From positions 1 through 64,000 of the forward strand of contig JAPTHN010000152.1 in assembly GCA_026936325.1 (NCBI GenBank): a DNA stretch of 64,000 nucleotides, in the 5' to 3' direction. How positions within the stretch are numbered: the first letter of the stretch is position 1; each line of letters opens with the position of its first letter. Source of the DNA: Platynereis dumerilii. Lineage: Eukaryota; Annelida; Polychaeta; Phyllodocida; Nereididae. The notes beneath the pieces were generated by a model. That model did not search any database and was not told the origin of the DNA. It worked only from the letters and a program-made list of their open reading frames with translations. This document shows, piece by piece, positions 11,401-24,768 of this stretch. The position numbers were made by a program, and so were the translations under genes.

Positions 11401-11589
11401 AATTGATTCTTAGCTTCGCGGACCCGCCGACACAATAGATTTCCTGCCGATGCATCCGGCGATGGAAAAAAAATTTTTTTTGACATTATAAAAAAATTTT
11501 TTCACCTTTTTTTTGTTGTCCTACCGAACGACCCTAGAAAAAGGGCCTTGAGAGGAATCCGAGAAGCTAACGATCAATTATGTGTGGCC
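11401..11589. mobile_element. MITE, second copy of the GGCCACACATAATTGAT family
   Basis: The element is 189 bp with inverted ends GGCCACACATAATTGAT / ATCAATTATGTGTGGCC and TTA on both sides (11,398-11,400 and 11,590-11,592). It shares the AGCTTCGCGGACCCGCCGAC block with the CCNF intron copy at 3410-3616. Fits a Harbinger-type non-autonomous element. Confidence 0.8.
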
Positions 11590-11592
11590 TTA

Positions 11593-12243
11593 ACAACGTA
11601 TATGTTTTATCCAAACAGCTGTCAATACTGCAATTCATCAATTGCTGTCTCCTTTTATCTTGTTTTCTAGCAATCACTGCTATCAAAGAAGACCACACTC
11701 ACTCCATATTAAAGTTCATCGATCTGAATGATAGGTCGGGATTGGACCAAAAGTTCCTCTAATTTTTACACAATCTTCTGCAGCCTGCCCATGTTGATAA
11801 GTGTGCAAAATTTCTTAGGTGTACGATTATTTTTTCCTATCAAAATGACCAATAAATGCACAAAATGACCCCTAGATTTTATTTCGGGTACGCACGGAAA
11901 AAAATGAACTGTCCAGCTAGCTATCAACTTTGTGACGTCATCACCATTGTAAGAATTTGTTAACTTGTAACAATATATTTATAACAATTATTTTTACGTC
12001 ACCTGCAATACATGTGCTGGAGGATGCAGACACTATCAGTAAAAAGTGAAGGAAGTAACTAAATAAATTATGCTATCAACAAAATACTTTAGAAAATTTA
12101 TTATAAATATTAATGGTCACAAGTTTATGATGTAATGAACGGAAAACCGTCCATATTTGGGTAAGAATTTTATCATTCAGGGTAACTTTAATTGCTGTTC
12201 ACTTTTTCAATTGTTATTTGCCTTCACACCTCCGATGTCACAT
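11593..12243. other. Intergenic DNA, nothing recognised
   Basis: AT-rich unique-looking DNA with one TGACGTCATC near 11,933. No exon, TIR or tandem repeat could be supported. Confidence 0.4.
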
Positions 12244-12251
12244 ATTGCCCA

Positions 12252-12428
12252 CAGGGGAGGATCCAGAAAATTCCGGTGGGGGGGGGTCTATCGGGCTATC
12301 GCATCGCGTACCACATAATTCGCGACATAACGCGACTGCGCGCGGATAAAATTAACATGTAAAAATATATAAATTTTGGTTTGGTGGGGGGTGATGCATC
12401 CCCCCATCCCCCCCTGCATCCGTCCCTG
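12252..12428. mobile_element. hAT-type MITE with perfect 8-bp target duplication
   Basis: Ends CAGGGGAGGATCCAG and CTGCATCCGTCCCTG are imperfect inverted repeats. ATTGCCCA is duplicated on both sides (12,244-12,251 and 12,429-12,436). An 8-bp duplication and CAGGG termini are hAT signatures. It is 177 bp and non-coding. Confidence 0.85.
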
Positions 12429-12436
12429 ATTGCCCA

Positions 12437-13060
12437 GAACATAGGCATAATTCTCATCTGTGCAAATTATTACATTATTACTCTGATATCAAAGTATATC
12501 TAACAACTATTGCGGAATTAATAATAACAGTACTTAGGATTGAAGAATGCACTATGCACGCTGATGATTAGCTATGAATCTTTGACGCAGCTTAAAGTGC
12601 TTGCACGTTATTTTTGTTTTTGGTCGGTTTAAATTGGTTCTGATTCTCAAAATTGCGGTTGCGCATCCCTACCCAAAAGTCCGCGAAATATCCCCCCGGG
12701 GGGTCAAGGGGGTTTTGACCCCCCCAAATGCTATAAGGACCCCCTCAAATACTATTTTTAGAGGGACCCAGGGGGGTCCTGAAAAAACCCCCTCAAATAC
12801 TAAATGTGCGAATTTAATCCAGAAACAGGGTTTTCAAAAGTAATTTTCTAGGATAACACATGCTTAAAACGCTCAGAATTCATTTCAGAGTACATGTAGT
12901 CTTTACTGAAACCCCCTCAGCTTCTGGGGGGCCTCCATTCGTCTAGGGCCCCTCTTGAGCACAGAAATATGCTAATTTTACATCTTTGGATTTGAATATA
13001 TACCAGGTAATACATCCAATTTACTATTTTAGACTTGAGGCCTTGCACAATTTACAAAAT
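12437..13060. other. Intergenic DNA with C/G-run repeat remnant
   Basis: Positions 12,685-12,800 are rich in CCCCCC/GGGGGG words and repeated CCCCCTCAAATACT, probably the remains of a DNA element. The rest is unassigned. Confidence 0.35.
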
Positions 13061-13065
13061 CAGCA

Positions 13066-13395
13066 ACTTTGAATATCCAATATCCAATATCCAATGGGCT
13101 TCACCATTCTGTTGGATATTCAAAATCTGCAAATTCTGTATCTTTGAATATCCAACATCCAATGTCAAATGGCTGTTGGATATTTGACAGAACCACCCTT
13201 GGTAAACAAAAAACTGCAAATTTTGAAGTTTGGATTTGAATATCCAACATCCAATATCCAATGAACTTCACTCGCCGAATATCCAATATCCAATGAACTT
13301 CACTCGCCCAATATCCAATATCCAATGAACTTCACTCGCCCAATATCCAATATCCAATGAACTTCACTTGCCCAATAACCAATGTCAATGAACTT
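13066..13395. repeat. Minisatellite of AATATCCAATATCCAATGAACTTCACTCGCCC-type units
   Basis: Four clear tandem units of about 32 bp lie at 13,250-13,395. Degenerate 'AATATCCAATATCC' words extend back to 13,066. Open frames across it (repeated W-I-L-D-I-G-Y) are products of the repeat, not a gene. Confidence 0.85.
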
Positions 13396-14581
13396 CACTG
13401 ACCTCCAAAGTGCCGAATGGTTCGATTCCACTGAGCGTCGTTTATTATTTCCTTGTGGTTATTGCCTTATTCACAGTAAACTAATTGGGACTTCTTTACT
13501 GATGGCCTCTATCTTAGAGTAACCGTGTATGTGTTAACTCAATGCAAATGATTCCATCCCCACTAATATTTGAGTTAAATCTCAGGTCACATGACCACCG
13601 CAGTTGCCAGCTATTAACGTCTCTCACAGACATGTCACTCACTCAAACTATCCACCTATCCTTCTTTGTTGCTCTCATACTTCAGATGGGAGCCCACAAT
13701 GCTCTAACTCCTCCCTCATTTACGTTTTCATACTCCACCCCTCATCTGCCACCAGGAGTGCATGAAACTGCATATCTCTCATATTTTACTCCACAGAGGG
13801 CAGCATGTGTCTTTGTTTGTTTTAACCTAGAGACACTGCCAAACCACACGCCACCTACCAGGACGAATTGCTCCCGCAACTAATCAGGCTCTACCTGCCT
13901 CTTCATAACATGTTACGCCTCCAGCCAACATCTGCTTCCCATCTACAGGAACATTTCAACAATTAACCACTTTCAATTTCATAGCCTATTCAGGTTTAAA
14001 CACGTACATGTCACTCTAAATACCAGTACCAAATGTCCATAAAATATTCCCTTACTTTTATATTGTTTAACACGACAGCATCACTTCACGATAATTCATT
14101 GTAAACTTCTTTTACTATAATGGGTATTTTCTAGTTTAGATCATTCAAGTACTGATTTGGCTCATCATGGATTCCAACTACATCAGAACACTTTTGTCTG
14201 TTGCCTAAGATGACCATGAAATGACCATTGACCATGAATGTTTAATCCTATCACTGTGACGAATTTCAGATCTATTTCACAAAATGCATGAACCCTGACT
14301 GTAAAGATGGCATTGAGCACAATTGTCTTTCAGCGCACAAGCAGAATACTTCTAAATCAGAAATACTTCCAACAGTCCAACTACAAGAAGAGCAACTCAG
14401 CGAACTCACAAATGAGATTCATTTGCCATTATAGGAGGGCATTTCACATACAGAAGATACCTTGGCCATTATACCATGTCACACAACCTCAATAGAAAGT
14501 AGAGGAACAATCACAACCATGTAGAATGTTTTTCCAAAGACATCTCGAAGTTTCCTCAAATTCGGTGAAAGTCACATACTG
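13396..14581. other. Intergenic DNA, nothing recognised
   Basis: No coding exon, TIR pair or tandem repeat could be supported. A 113-codon open frame at 13,542-13,883 has no recognisable domain or splice context. Confidence 0.35.
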
Positions 14582-14590
14582 TGTACAGCA

Positions 14591-14866
14591 TATAGAAATA
14601 CATAGAACGGACATGAGGCTGTATGGCGTCACCAAATCTGCCATATTGGAACTGCCCTCAGACATGACGTCATTGTGATGTCACAGCAGGAGCAACAAGA
14701 TGTTGTGTGTGGCTGATTGTGACGTGACATGATGCCATAGTTACTAGTGATGTCACTTTTATTTGTGACGTCACGGTTACCAAATGCCAGGCTGCCAGGC
14801 AGTTCCAAGATGGTGGATTTGGTTGCTTCATCTGCTAGAGCCTCATGTCCGTTCTATGTATTTCTA
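14591..14866. mobile_element. MITE with long TIRs and 9-bp target duplication
   Basis: About 28-bp nearly perfect inverted ends (TAGAAATACATAGAACGG... and the complement) enclose about 220 bp rich in TGACGTCAC words. TGTACAGCA is duplicated outside (14,582-14,590 and 14,867-14,875). Long TIRs with 9-bp duplications point to the Mutator superfamily. It is non-coding. Confidence 0.8.
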
Positions 14867-14875
14867 TGTACAGCA

Positions 14876-17089
14876 CACAGCATTTTAAAAGTTAATTCAT
14901 TCTGAAAGTGCGAGCGATTGTGAGGATGGATGTTAAATCATGTTCCTGTTAAATTGTTAATGGTAATAATGGAAGAATGTTTTCAGGAGACAAAGGAAAT
15001 TTTGCTTTAAAAATATTCACCCTATTAAGTTAATTAATAAAATGTTTAACTCCTGAGATAGGCCTAAACAACGAAGTGCCAAACAAATACTGCTCAGATA
15101 ATAAACATTTAATTTCATATCATACAAGATAACATAATTCAAGGCTAGCAACCACATAAATGCTAGGATGAAGAACACACATGGAATGTCACTATTTAGA
15201 ATGCAATAATTCAATTTAATCAAGAATATTGCATTTTATGTTCTCATATTGATCTTCTTCAAATTTTTGTTCCTGTTAATTAGTCCAAAATGTCATGTAT
15301 TCTATAACTAAACAAACTTTCAAGGATATATAGCTAACATATACAATTGCAATACATCAACGACACATAGTACACTATACAAAACACAATATATAACTAT
15401 AATGTACCTATACAAATATAAATGTTTCTGTAAAATGTATATGTGCTTGAATAAATAATAAATAATTAAATATCATTACAGAATTACAAATAGCAAGGGA
15501 TACCACATTTCAGTTATGAAGAATAACTTACACATCTTGAAAACAAATAAATACTTCTGGATGCATGCACTACAAGCAGATACAGAATTCATATATCCCA
15601 TGGCAAGTTGAGTAACTATTTCACCCACTAATAACTTAATCATAATTGTGCGGTGAAAATAGCATTCATAATGGCTACTTGAAAGATAAATTTAGACAAA
15701 ATGCATCTATAGCAATGTTCATCTGATGATATCTCAATACTCATATGATAATTTTTCACTCTCCAAGCAACAGAGTGCAGAAAATACATTTTTTTCAGTC
15801 TGCAGTTTTCAAGCTTAATTTGTCAAAAGGATATGTTAATCTTGATTTGAAGATTCTGCAAACTATTGAAAGTTTCATTTTAGTGAAATTGAAGAACTCA
15901 AAAATGTTATGCGTTATCAAGTAATTATTAAAACTAAGAAAAAATAAAAATAGTTATACATAAAAATGTAACAAAGAAAAGAGACAAGAAAATGAGATCC
16001 ACAACAAAAATTGGCCCAAAAAGGGTGAAGGAAAGTTGGGGAAAAGTCCTGGCGAGGAGCAACTAAAATTCATTGCAACACAGGGGCACACTTTGTATGA
16101 AATTAGTAAATATTAAATAAGAAGAGCAATATTACTGATAAACAGAATGCGCCATATGTACAGGTTATGTCCAAGCTACCATAGGCAACAATAGGCTACA
16201 TCAGCATCACACAAGACTATTGTATCTTAAACTATCTTTACAGTTAGACATCCAAAGGATTTACTTCCATCATCTTTGATATACATATATGGCAGGATAA
16301 AAAACACAGACTTATATCCATCAACCTGTGCGAGTCTCATCATGGGGTAATACAATCAACACTGAGCCACAACAGTAACATGGGCTTATGATAAATATAA
16401 AACACTCTTCAACTTTTATGGCAATTGACAAGTCTTACATCAACCATTGACACTCAACTTTGGCTCAATTCCGTTTCAGGTGGCAAATTCTGAACAGCAC
16501 ACAAAATGGCACACAGGGCTCCATGGGCGGGTTCTTCGGAAGATTCAATCATACACAGAGCACTCTCTATTATGAACTAGTCAATGGATACTCACAAGGG
16601 CAAAGGCAAACAAACATTGTAAGATACAGATTCAACCATTGTCCAATACACTACTTGGCAAGAAGAGCAAGTTAATTGTTGGTCGTACTTTAACATGAAA
16701 ACAAATTAAGTTTTACAATTGATTGATAAGCATACCAATTTCATTACTCTAACAAAAGAACTAAAGAACTCCAAATACATGTTCATATGGTGTTGCATAT
16801 ATATATCTCAAAAATCTGAATAATTAATAAAATATCATATAATGACTAATGAGTACAAGTTTATTTGTGGTAATCTTCAGAATCCAGCTGCCCATAATTT
16901 CTCTGCCCGTTAAAGTTCTGCCAGTGCAAGCCACCAGACTACCCTGCTCAACCAACAATAACCCCTTAAAAACCTTTTGTTCGCATTCAGCTCCAAATAG
17001 TTCACTGAACTTCATTTACGCTTTTTTCTTTTCACTCCTTTTGATACATCTGACCCTCGGTGATCTGGCTCGCTCAGTGCCTTTCCCCC
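14876..17089 (-). other. 3' flank and probable 3' UTR of CDIPT
   Basis: AT-rich, largely non-repetitive DNA directly downstream (minus sense) of the CDIPT stop at 17,090. It has no exon, TIR or tandem repeat that I can support. Part is expected to be the CDIPT 3' untranslated region, but the polyadenylation site was not fixed. Confidence 0.4.
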
Positions 17090-20000
17090 TCACTGGGCCT
17101 TGAGAGCCGCTGCTTTCTCCCTGTCGCTGACATCAATGGCCACCACATTCATTGAAGCCGCCACCAGTTGAACCACACTGATCATGGTCTTGACGAGGGC
17201 CACTGGGAAGCTCAGAACACACAGCAACTGCCACAAGCCAAGGCCAAGGACTGCAAGAAAGACGGGCCAACCTAGTTATATCACAACCCATGATCAGATG
17301 GCAAAATTGGACTAAGTATAAATAATACAATTTTATGTCAAGTAAGTTATGTTATGCCATGCAATATATATCCAAATGAAATTGCATAAAAAAGATTATC
17401 ATACAATGATTTAATTTACCACCTATTACCTTCAATGAATTGTAATCATGTACAGATGTATATATCCAAACAAGAAGTATATTGTGGAAACTTGTCTTTC
17501 AGAAAAATGCCATCTGATTCAGCAACTTCTGTTTGTATCATGGAGCATTATAATTTGAACTTGAGATTTTAAATATGATAATTTATACTCACTGCTTGGT
17601 CCATAGGTGAAATGGCAGAGATACAACATGGAATAGAACATTTCATTTCCAGCACACATTCCAAACAAGATATTCTGAAAAGAAGAAAAGAACGTTCTAA
17701 AGGTGGGGTGTAATCAAAGGTGTACGGCACGCGCGATTTTTGGGGGTTGAGCGACATTTGCCCGAATTTCAAGAGATATATTTAATACCATTTCAAATTA
17801 AATTGCCTCGAAATCAATCATTTTCAATAGTTTTTATTTAACCCTTACTGGACTGAGCAGTCCCAAAAAAACAATCCTGTGTTTGTGACGTCATCAGGGA
17901 CAACAGCATATATATAATTTTGGGGACGTAAATGGCCCAACAGGCAGTAAGCTGGGGATGCACATAAATGTCCCTTTAGTCCAGTAAGGGTTAATCATCT
18001 GCACAAATTTTTTATCCTTTTTGCCCGAATCTTACTGTTTCCCAAACTTTTGGAGGGGTGACCGCCCCCCTTCCCCCCCTTCCCATACGCCTATGGGGGT
18101 GTTATACCCGGGGGGGTACTTGGCGGACTTTTGCATATGGATGCGCCACGGCCATTTTGAAAACCAGAACCATTTTAATCCGGAAAATACGCCAAAACCA
18201 CAAACCATTTTAATCCTTCAATAAAATTGTTGGCAACCAATTTAATCTTTATGGTTTTTAAACCATTTTAATCCTCCTTTCAAGCCGATTCTAACGATAC
18301 CAAACATGTTGGGGTTGCAAAAACCAGAACAAAATTAATCAGAATTGTCAAAAAGCCAAAACCATTTTAATCCAAAAAGGCCAAAAAACCAATACCATCC
18401 AGCGGCGCCTCTATATACACCCTCTCTTAGTGAGTAACCCCTCCGGGTGTTATACACATATAAATATCTATATCTCCATGAAGATAGTAAGTGCATTGGC
18501 CTATATTGGATAAACCTAAAGTGAGGATTCAGTTATTTTATGAGTCCAGCTAGCTCCGGAAACAATAAGGCCTTACTCTGTTAGTGTAGTAATGTCTGAG
18601 GACGGGGTTTCCTTCCAGGTCAATCTTCTTATGGCTGCCTGTGCCTGACATCAGGGCACTGAAAATACATACAGTTCTTGATAATGACATAACATGATAG
18701 TACTTTTTAAAAAGAATCCATGGATTCAAAGCCTGAAGGGCGGCTTGTGTCAAGTTGAATTTAAGATGAGGGTTATAGGAGTTTAGTTGTTGCCATCCAG
18801 GTGATTGTGAAAGCTAAACTAACACCACAGATCACACTATAGCTAAAGCCTAAAGAAAGGCATGTGTACAACAAGAAGGGACACAGTTTCATATCGGTAT
18901 AACAAAAAGCACAACATAGGAGATTTTGGCCACCATCTTGTATTTTTCGACATGGACCTGATCCATACCCACAGGCCAATAATACCTGTACCAAATTCGA
19001 TAACTTCAAGGAAATATTGAGGTAACAGTGGTCAGTTGAAGAATGGCAGCCATTTTGTTCTGAACATTTTAGCAGCAATCTTGGATTTCTTGACATGTTC
19101 CCGATCCCTACCCACAGGCCAATACATGTGCCAAATTTAACTACTCTAAGCAAAATATCAAGGTCACCGTTGGCAGTTCAAGAATGAAGAAAGATAGCTG
19201 CAAAAATGGCCACCACAAAATGGCCACCATCTTGACATGTTCCCAATCCATGCCCAAAGACTGCACCAAATTTCACAACTCTAAGCAAAGTATTTAAAGG
19301 TCACAATGGGCAGTTCAAGAATGAAGAAAGATGGCTGCCAAAATGGCTGCTGTCTTGGATTTCTTGGATGGATGGATGGATGAGTGGGGCTTTACGTCCT
19401 AAATTTATGCACTTGGTAGGCTACATAGGACAGGAGGAGGACACGGCAATGAGGCAAAGGATGATTGAAACAGCCATCCAACATAGGCCCAGGTGACCCA
19501 GCAAGAGCTGGATTCGAACCCTGGACCCAGTGATTGGCAGTCCAGCACGCTAGCACTGGACCAACCCTCCCCCCTGGATTTCTTGGCATGTTCCCAATCC
19601 ATACCCACAGGCCAATATATGTACCAAATTTCATAACTTTAAGGGAAATATTAAGGTCAGAGTGGGCAGATCAAGAATGGTGGCCATTTTGGCAGCCATC
19701 TTGGATTTCTTCACATTTTCCTGATCCATACCCACAGGCCGATGCCTATACCAAATTTCATAACTCTTAAGTGAAAAATTAAGGTCACAAATGGACAGTC
19801 ACACAAACCTTAACTGTGACAACGGTGCCAATAGACTGTGATAGTGGAACTCATTTTCTCTCAGCTCTCTGACGTTCCAGTGCACAAAAAACTTTCCGGA
19901 AACACCAGGCAGTACATTGTCAATGGGGCCGCGTGTTTCGAGGTCCATAACACAGTTTAATCAGCCTGACAGGACTGGATAATGGTGGGAATCCACGCTA

Positions 20001-23000
20001 AACATTCCATTTAAGACTCTGCGATGCAAATCCGTTGTATTTTCAATGGATTAAAAGTGCTCTGGAGCCCGGAATGACAGCTCCATGGACTCAGCAATGG
20101 TACAAAATGGCGGCATGTTCCCGGAAAAAGTTTTAATGTGCATGGAGACGTCGGCACTATAGAAATGCAATGGAAAATTTGCTCTGACCTAATTTGGCAC
20201 TGAGCATGCCCGGGAGTGACCTGATTCCACTGAGCATGCTAAGACCTATTGAGCATGTGCAGAGAGCAATAACAAATGGTGGCCATTTTGAAATTTCCCT
20301 GATTCAAACTTTTAAGGCCAGTTTTCACTACAAGCTACATGGGGTTCACTCATCAGACAAGGCTCATATTAATCTAAATTTTGAAAGGAATTTTTTGGTG
20401 TGGGTCTGATCAGTGAACGTTATGTAGCTCACTTTTGGGTGATAATGGATCAAATTTTACCATGAATGATAAGGTCAGTTTTCATAGTGGTCGGAGAGCT
20501 GTAAATTGAAGAGTTCCAATGTGCAGTGTGAAAAATGGATTACAAAAGGCTCTAGTCCGAGGGGACTTGAGTGTCTACTGATTGGCTAGTCTAAATGATA
20601 GGGAAGCTGCCCGGTACATACATTAAATTCTGTTTCATAATTTTGGTTTTTCGGTTTTAAGCCAGTTTCACTTTCCTTATCATATTGTTTTCTTCATAAG
20701 GCCTCATGATTTTTGTGCATGTAAATTTATGTTGTTGAAAATAATATATATCATAATTATTCATTTATTTATATATAGCTACAAGGCAGACATAAGTACT
20801 GTATCAGTTCTACAACGAAATACAAAATTCTAAAATGTAAATGACGAAAAATTGCCTCCCATAATTATTAAATAGCCTTCCAATATCTTTTTTTTTTCTG
20901 AAAGATAGAAGTATCAGAAGGTTCCCCAAACTGCAAGTCAAGTACTTCAAAAGGTAGTTGAAGTTGTGTTTCATGCTTGACTGCCTTTTCATTTGCTTCA
21001 TTAAATGGACAACAACTGCATTAACAAAACAATATCTATTGCTAGTTGCATGGGCAACATGCACAATGCATCAGTGAATCGTGACTTTGAGTAAACAGAA
21101 AGACCAGGCATGTGGAATTATGTAATACCAGCATAATGATTCGATCCTGAAATAAGCTTGAAATAAGAAATTAAATGTTATGTATTGGAAGAGGTCAATT
21201 AAAGTGTGTCAATCAAAGTGTACTGAGCAGAAGCTGACAATTGTAATTTAAACATGTTGATGGTTGGCAGGTCAATGGCAATCAGTCCTGAGGTGTCAAT
21301 GGACAATCACTGACTGAGACACAGATCTATATCAAATAGCAATTAGTAGCTTAACTACCCTCACACATTTGGCAATTGAAGTAAGTGTCAAGTTAAACAA
21401 TAAGACATTGACAGCTGGACTGATATTCACACTGCTGCAATCCTACTGCTGCTCCTATATTGCAATGACGGCCGTCACGGTCGGATGAACACGGCCCTCA
21501 TGTGGGTCTGTTTTGCATGGCTAGTGTAATTGCACTCGCCTGTGCTTGCAGCACTAGTCCGATCGTTATTTCAAGTGGTCAGGACGATCGGACGTCCAGT
21601 ATTTCACACACTGGGGCCTATACCTTCAATGTGGACCTGAATGACACCCTAAACTCCATTTTGCCACCACTGACGACAATTCAGCTCAGTAGATCTGTGC
21701 ACTGCATGCATCCACGGAGCAACAGAGCTCTGCTGAGCCCATGGACATTGGGAATTCCCTGACGTCATTTGCTGTGCTGACCAATCAGAAAGCAACTTTT
21801 AAGAAAAAAAACAACATCTTGGAAAATCATTACTGTGTCATTACAGGGTATCGTGTAGCCTCATCCTCATGCAGCGTCAACCTTTACTGATAAACCTGCA
21901 CTCCAACATGCAACACATGCCCCTGTGTTCTCTGACTGATGCTGTGTGCCTGTCCCAAAAAATGGCGATTTTCTCATTTTAACTCTAAAGCCTGGAGGGG
22001 ATTCCCCCTTCAGGCAAAAACTACTTAACCACGTGAACACTTTGTATAATTGTATTTATATGTTCACAGCTCAATGCATTTCCAACTTTTTATATCCAGT
22101 TTACTAGTAAAATGAGAGTTACCTTAAAATTTAAATTTTTATTTAACAATGCAAGGCTTTATTGCATTATGTTGTTTCAATTTATAAGAAGTAATATCAA
22201 ATACACATCACCTTCACAATGGTTTTTTGCTCTCTCCTCACTGACTTATATTGGATAATTATACAAAATGCAGAGACAAATTAACACTTAAACCTAGACA
22301 ATGTATCGACAACACATTGGTAGTGATCTTCCTGGAATAAATCAGAACAATCTAAACATTCTCAAACCTCTGCATATGCAGCCAGTGGCTGACGATGTCG
22401 ATGGTCATGCTCATCTGGAACCAGAACATGTAGTCAGGGTAGAAGCTGCTGAGTGTGACCAGTAGACACATGGTGGCAGCACGGTCTGTCAGCATGTCTA
22501 GCATGGTGCCCAGTTTAGAACCTACAACGCAAAAATATATTTATGACATGCTAACAAGTCCACAATCGATTAGATTATAAATATGTCAATATTCACTTAT
22601 AAAAGCTACAAAATGAATACACAAAATTCACAATTGTATTCAGCTCTTGATAACAAGACTGGCCGAAGAGCCTGAGGTCATACAAATTACAATAAATTTG
22701 ATCTGCAACTTGGACAGAAACAGAGAATCTATTTCTAGTTTTTCTAGTTTGGTTTATTTGTCACATATCGTAAATGGTAGCTGGCACCAATGATTTCAGT
22801 GTAAATGGTATTAGGGGAAGACCATTTCATATGCAAGGGGGGGCGTTGGAGTTTTTCTAAAATAAATAATGTCTTGCTCAGTTTTGGTGATATAAATACA
22901 TTTTCTGGGCACTCTTGCAAAATAATTTCTTAATAAGGTGTTGCTGGATTTTGGAATGAGTATTCAGGACTTAGAACGCCTGAAATAAACAAATACTGCT

Positions 23001-24708
23001 TCTGTTACTGTGAAATAAATTATTTCCCACCGAGGAAAATTCTAAGCCTCCCTGCCCCTGGAAATTAAACGGTTGCCCCTTTGCTGAATTAATGCAATTA
23101 TTATGCACTGCAACAAGCGCAATACATGCTTCCATCGCTATCATCAAATAAAATAAGATGCTCACTGCTCAGACATCAGTGTCAACTACATAACTTATAA
23201 ATTTCGAATAAATTTCAAATCTAAAATCCTAGATCTCAGCTGGATAGATCCACTCACACTGATCTAAAGCCCTCGCAGCCATTCCATCAAAGGCATCAAG
23301 GAGACCGCTGATCATGTAGCACCAAACAGCTGCCACGTAATTGGTCGGCATGTAGTAGAAGGAGATGATCGCCAGCACCACCCGAGCGTAACCTGCAAGG
23401 AGAATCAACAACTCGTAAAAGTCATCACTGACTCACTGTCTGCGTTGTATCCAATCTAGTCAAATACAAATTTTATTCAACAATTGTTATAGACATATGG
23501 ATATTATATCAAGTAACATATATACTTTTGTCACAAACCGCAATATTGCCAACCTTGACGGCTGTAGCAGCAAGAAGCAATACACCCGCAATTGCAAGAA
23601 CCTCATTGATTAGGACCCCCCCCCCCTTCCTTCAGTTCAGTCTTTGCAATGAATTTATAACAAGCACAGGTGTTGAGAAACTGATTTGCGTTCAAATTAA
23701 GTTAGCTGCAGCAATGTGCACATTGGCCTATCTCATGGCCGATATGGATACATATGGACATCCTTGTTGACTCTTTATAATTAATGTAAAAGGCTCTGAG
23801 ACCTAGTCATATATATCTAAGTAAATATGAACTGCCACCCCCTCTACTGGGTTTTAAGAGGCTTTCAGCAACTTTGTTTTTGCACTGAGTAACTTCCTCA
23901 TGTAAATATGTTTTAGTAGTCAGTTTAGTATTTAGTTTTCTTTTTAACAGTATAACAGTATGTTATTTGAATTTTTATCATCATGTTTATTTTTTGCTCC
24001 ATATCACATTGACTGATCTGAGCTAATAAAAACTCAAAACTCGAAACCAACAAAAAATTTTGGAATAAGCAAGGCTACAGGTCTGCAAAATCTATCACAG
24101 GTGATTATTGATTCGCTATAAACCACATGCAAGGAACCACACCCAGATTGGATTAGCCTTTTAAAATAAGAAGCCCTTCCGGTAAATTAATCAGAGCTCC
24201 TTAATCTGTTAATGGCAAAATTACACTGTTTATTAATTAAAATGGTACAACACTTGCATAAATTAGATAGAGACCATAGATCATTGCCAGTTTGCAAGCA
24301 TGCATGGTCTGTTGTGGCATGGCATTGCCCCTCCCACTCACATTCACATGATGTCATGAATCATGCTGACATGTCATTGAGGTATGCCTGGCCATAACAT
24401 ATCCAGGCCTATAAATTGCATCTATTATAAAAATTCAGGTTTTGACATTATTGATCAATAGGATGTCTTATTTACACAGAAACCTCTTCAAACCAGACAT
24501 TTTACAACAGTCAACATCATATAATATGTAAATGGCACTGCCATGAAATTCGCGCAGCATTGTCACAGAACTACTGCATTATCTTCCAACTTTCCATTCA
24601 GAAGGACAATTTATCTTTGTAAAGGACTGGGGCTTGGCAAATGGGCAGATAGATAGAATAGATAGATAAGATCAGATCTATAGATAAAATTAGATCTATA
24701 GATAAGAT

Positions 24709-24768
<60 letters not shown>

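Noticed and set aside
13052-13325. Open frames repeating Trp-Ile-Leu-Asp-Ile-Gly-Tyr
   Set aside because: They arise from the 32-bp minisatellite.
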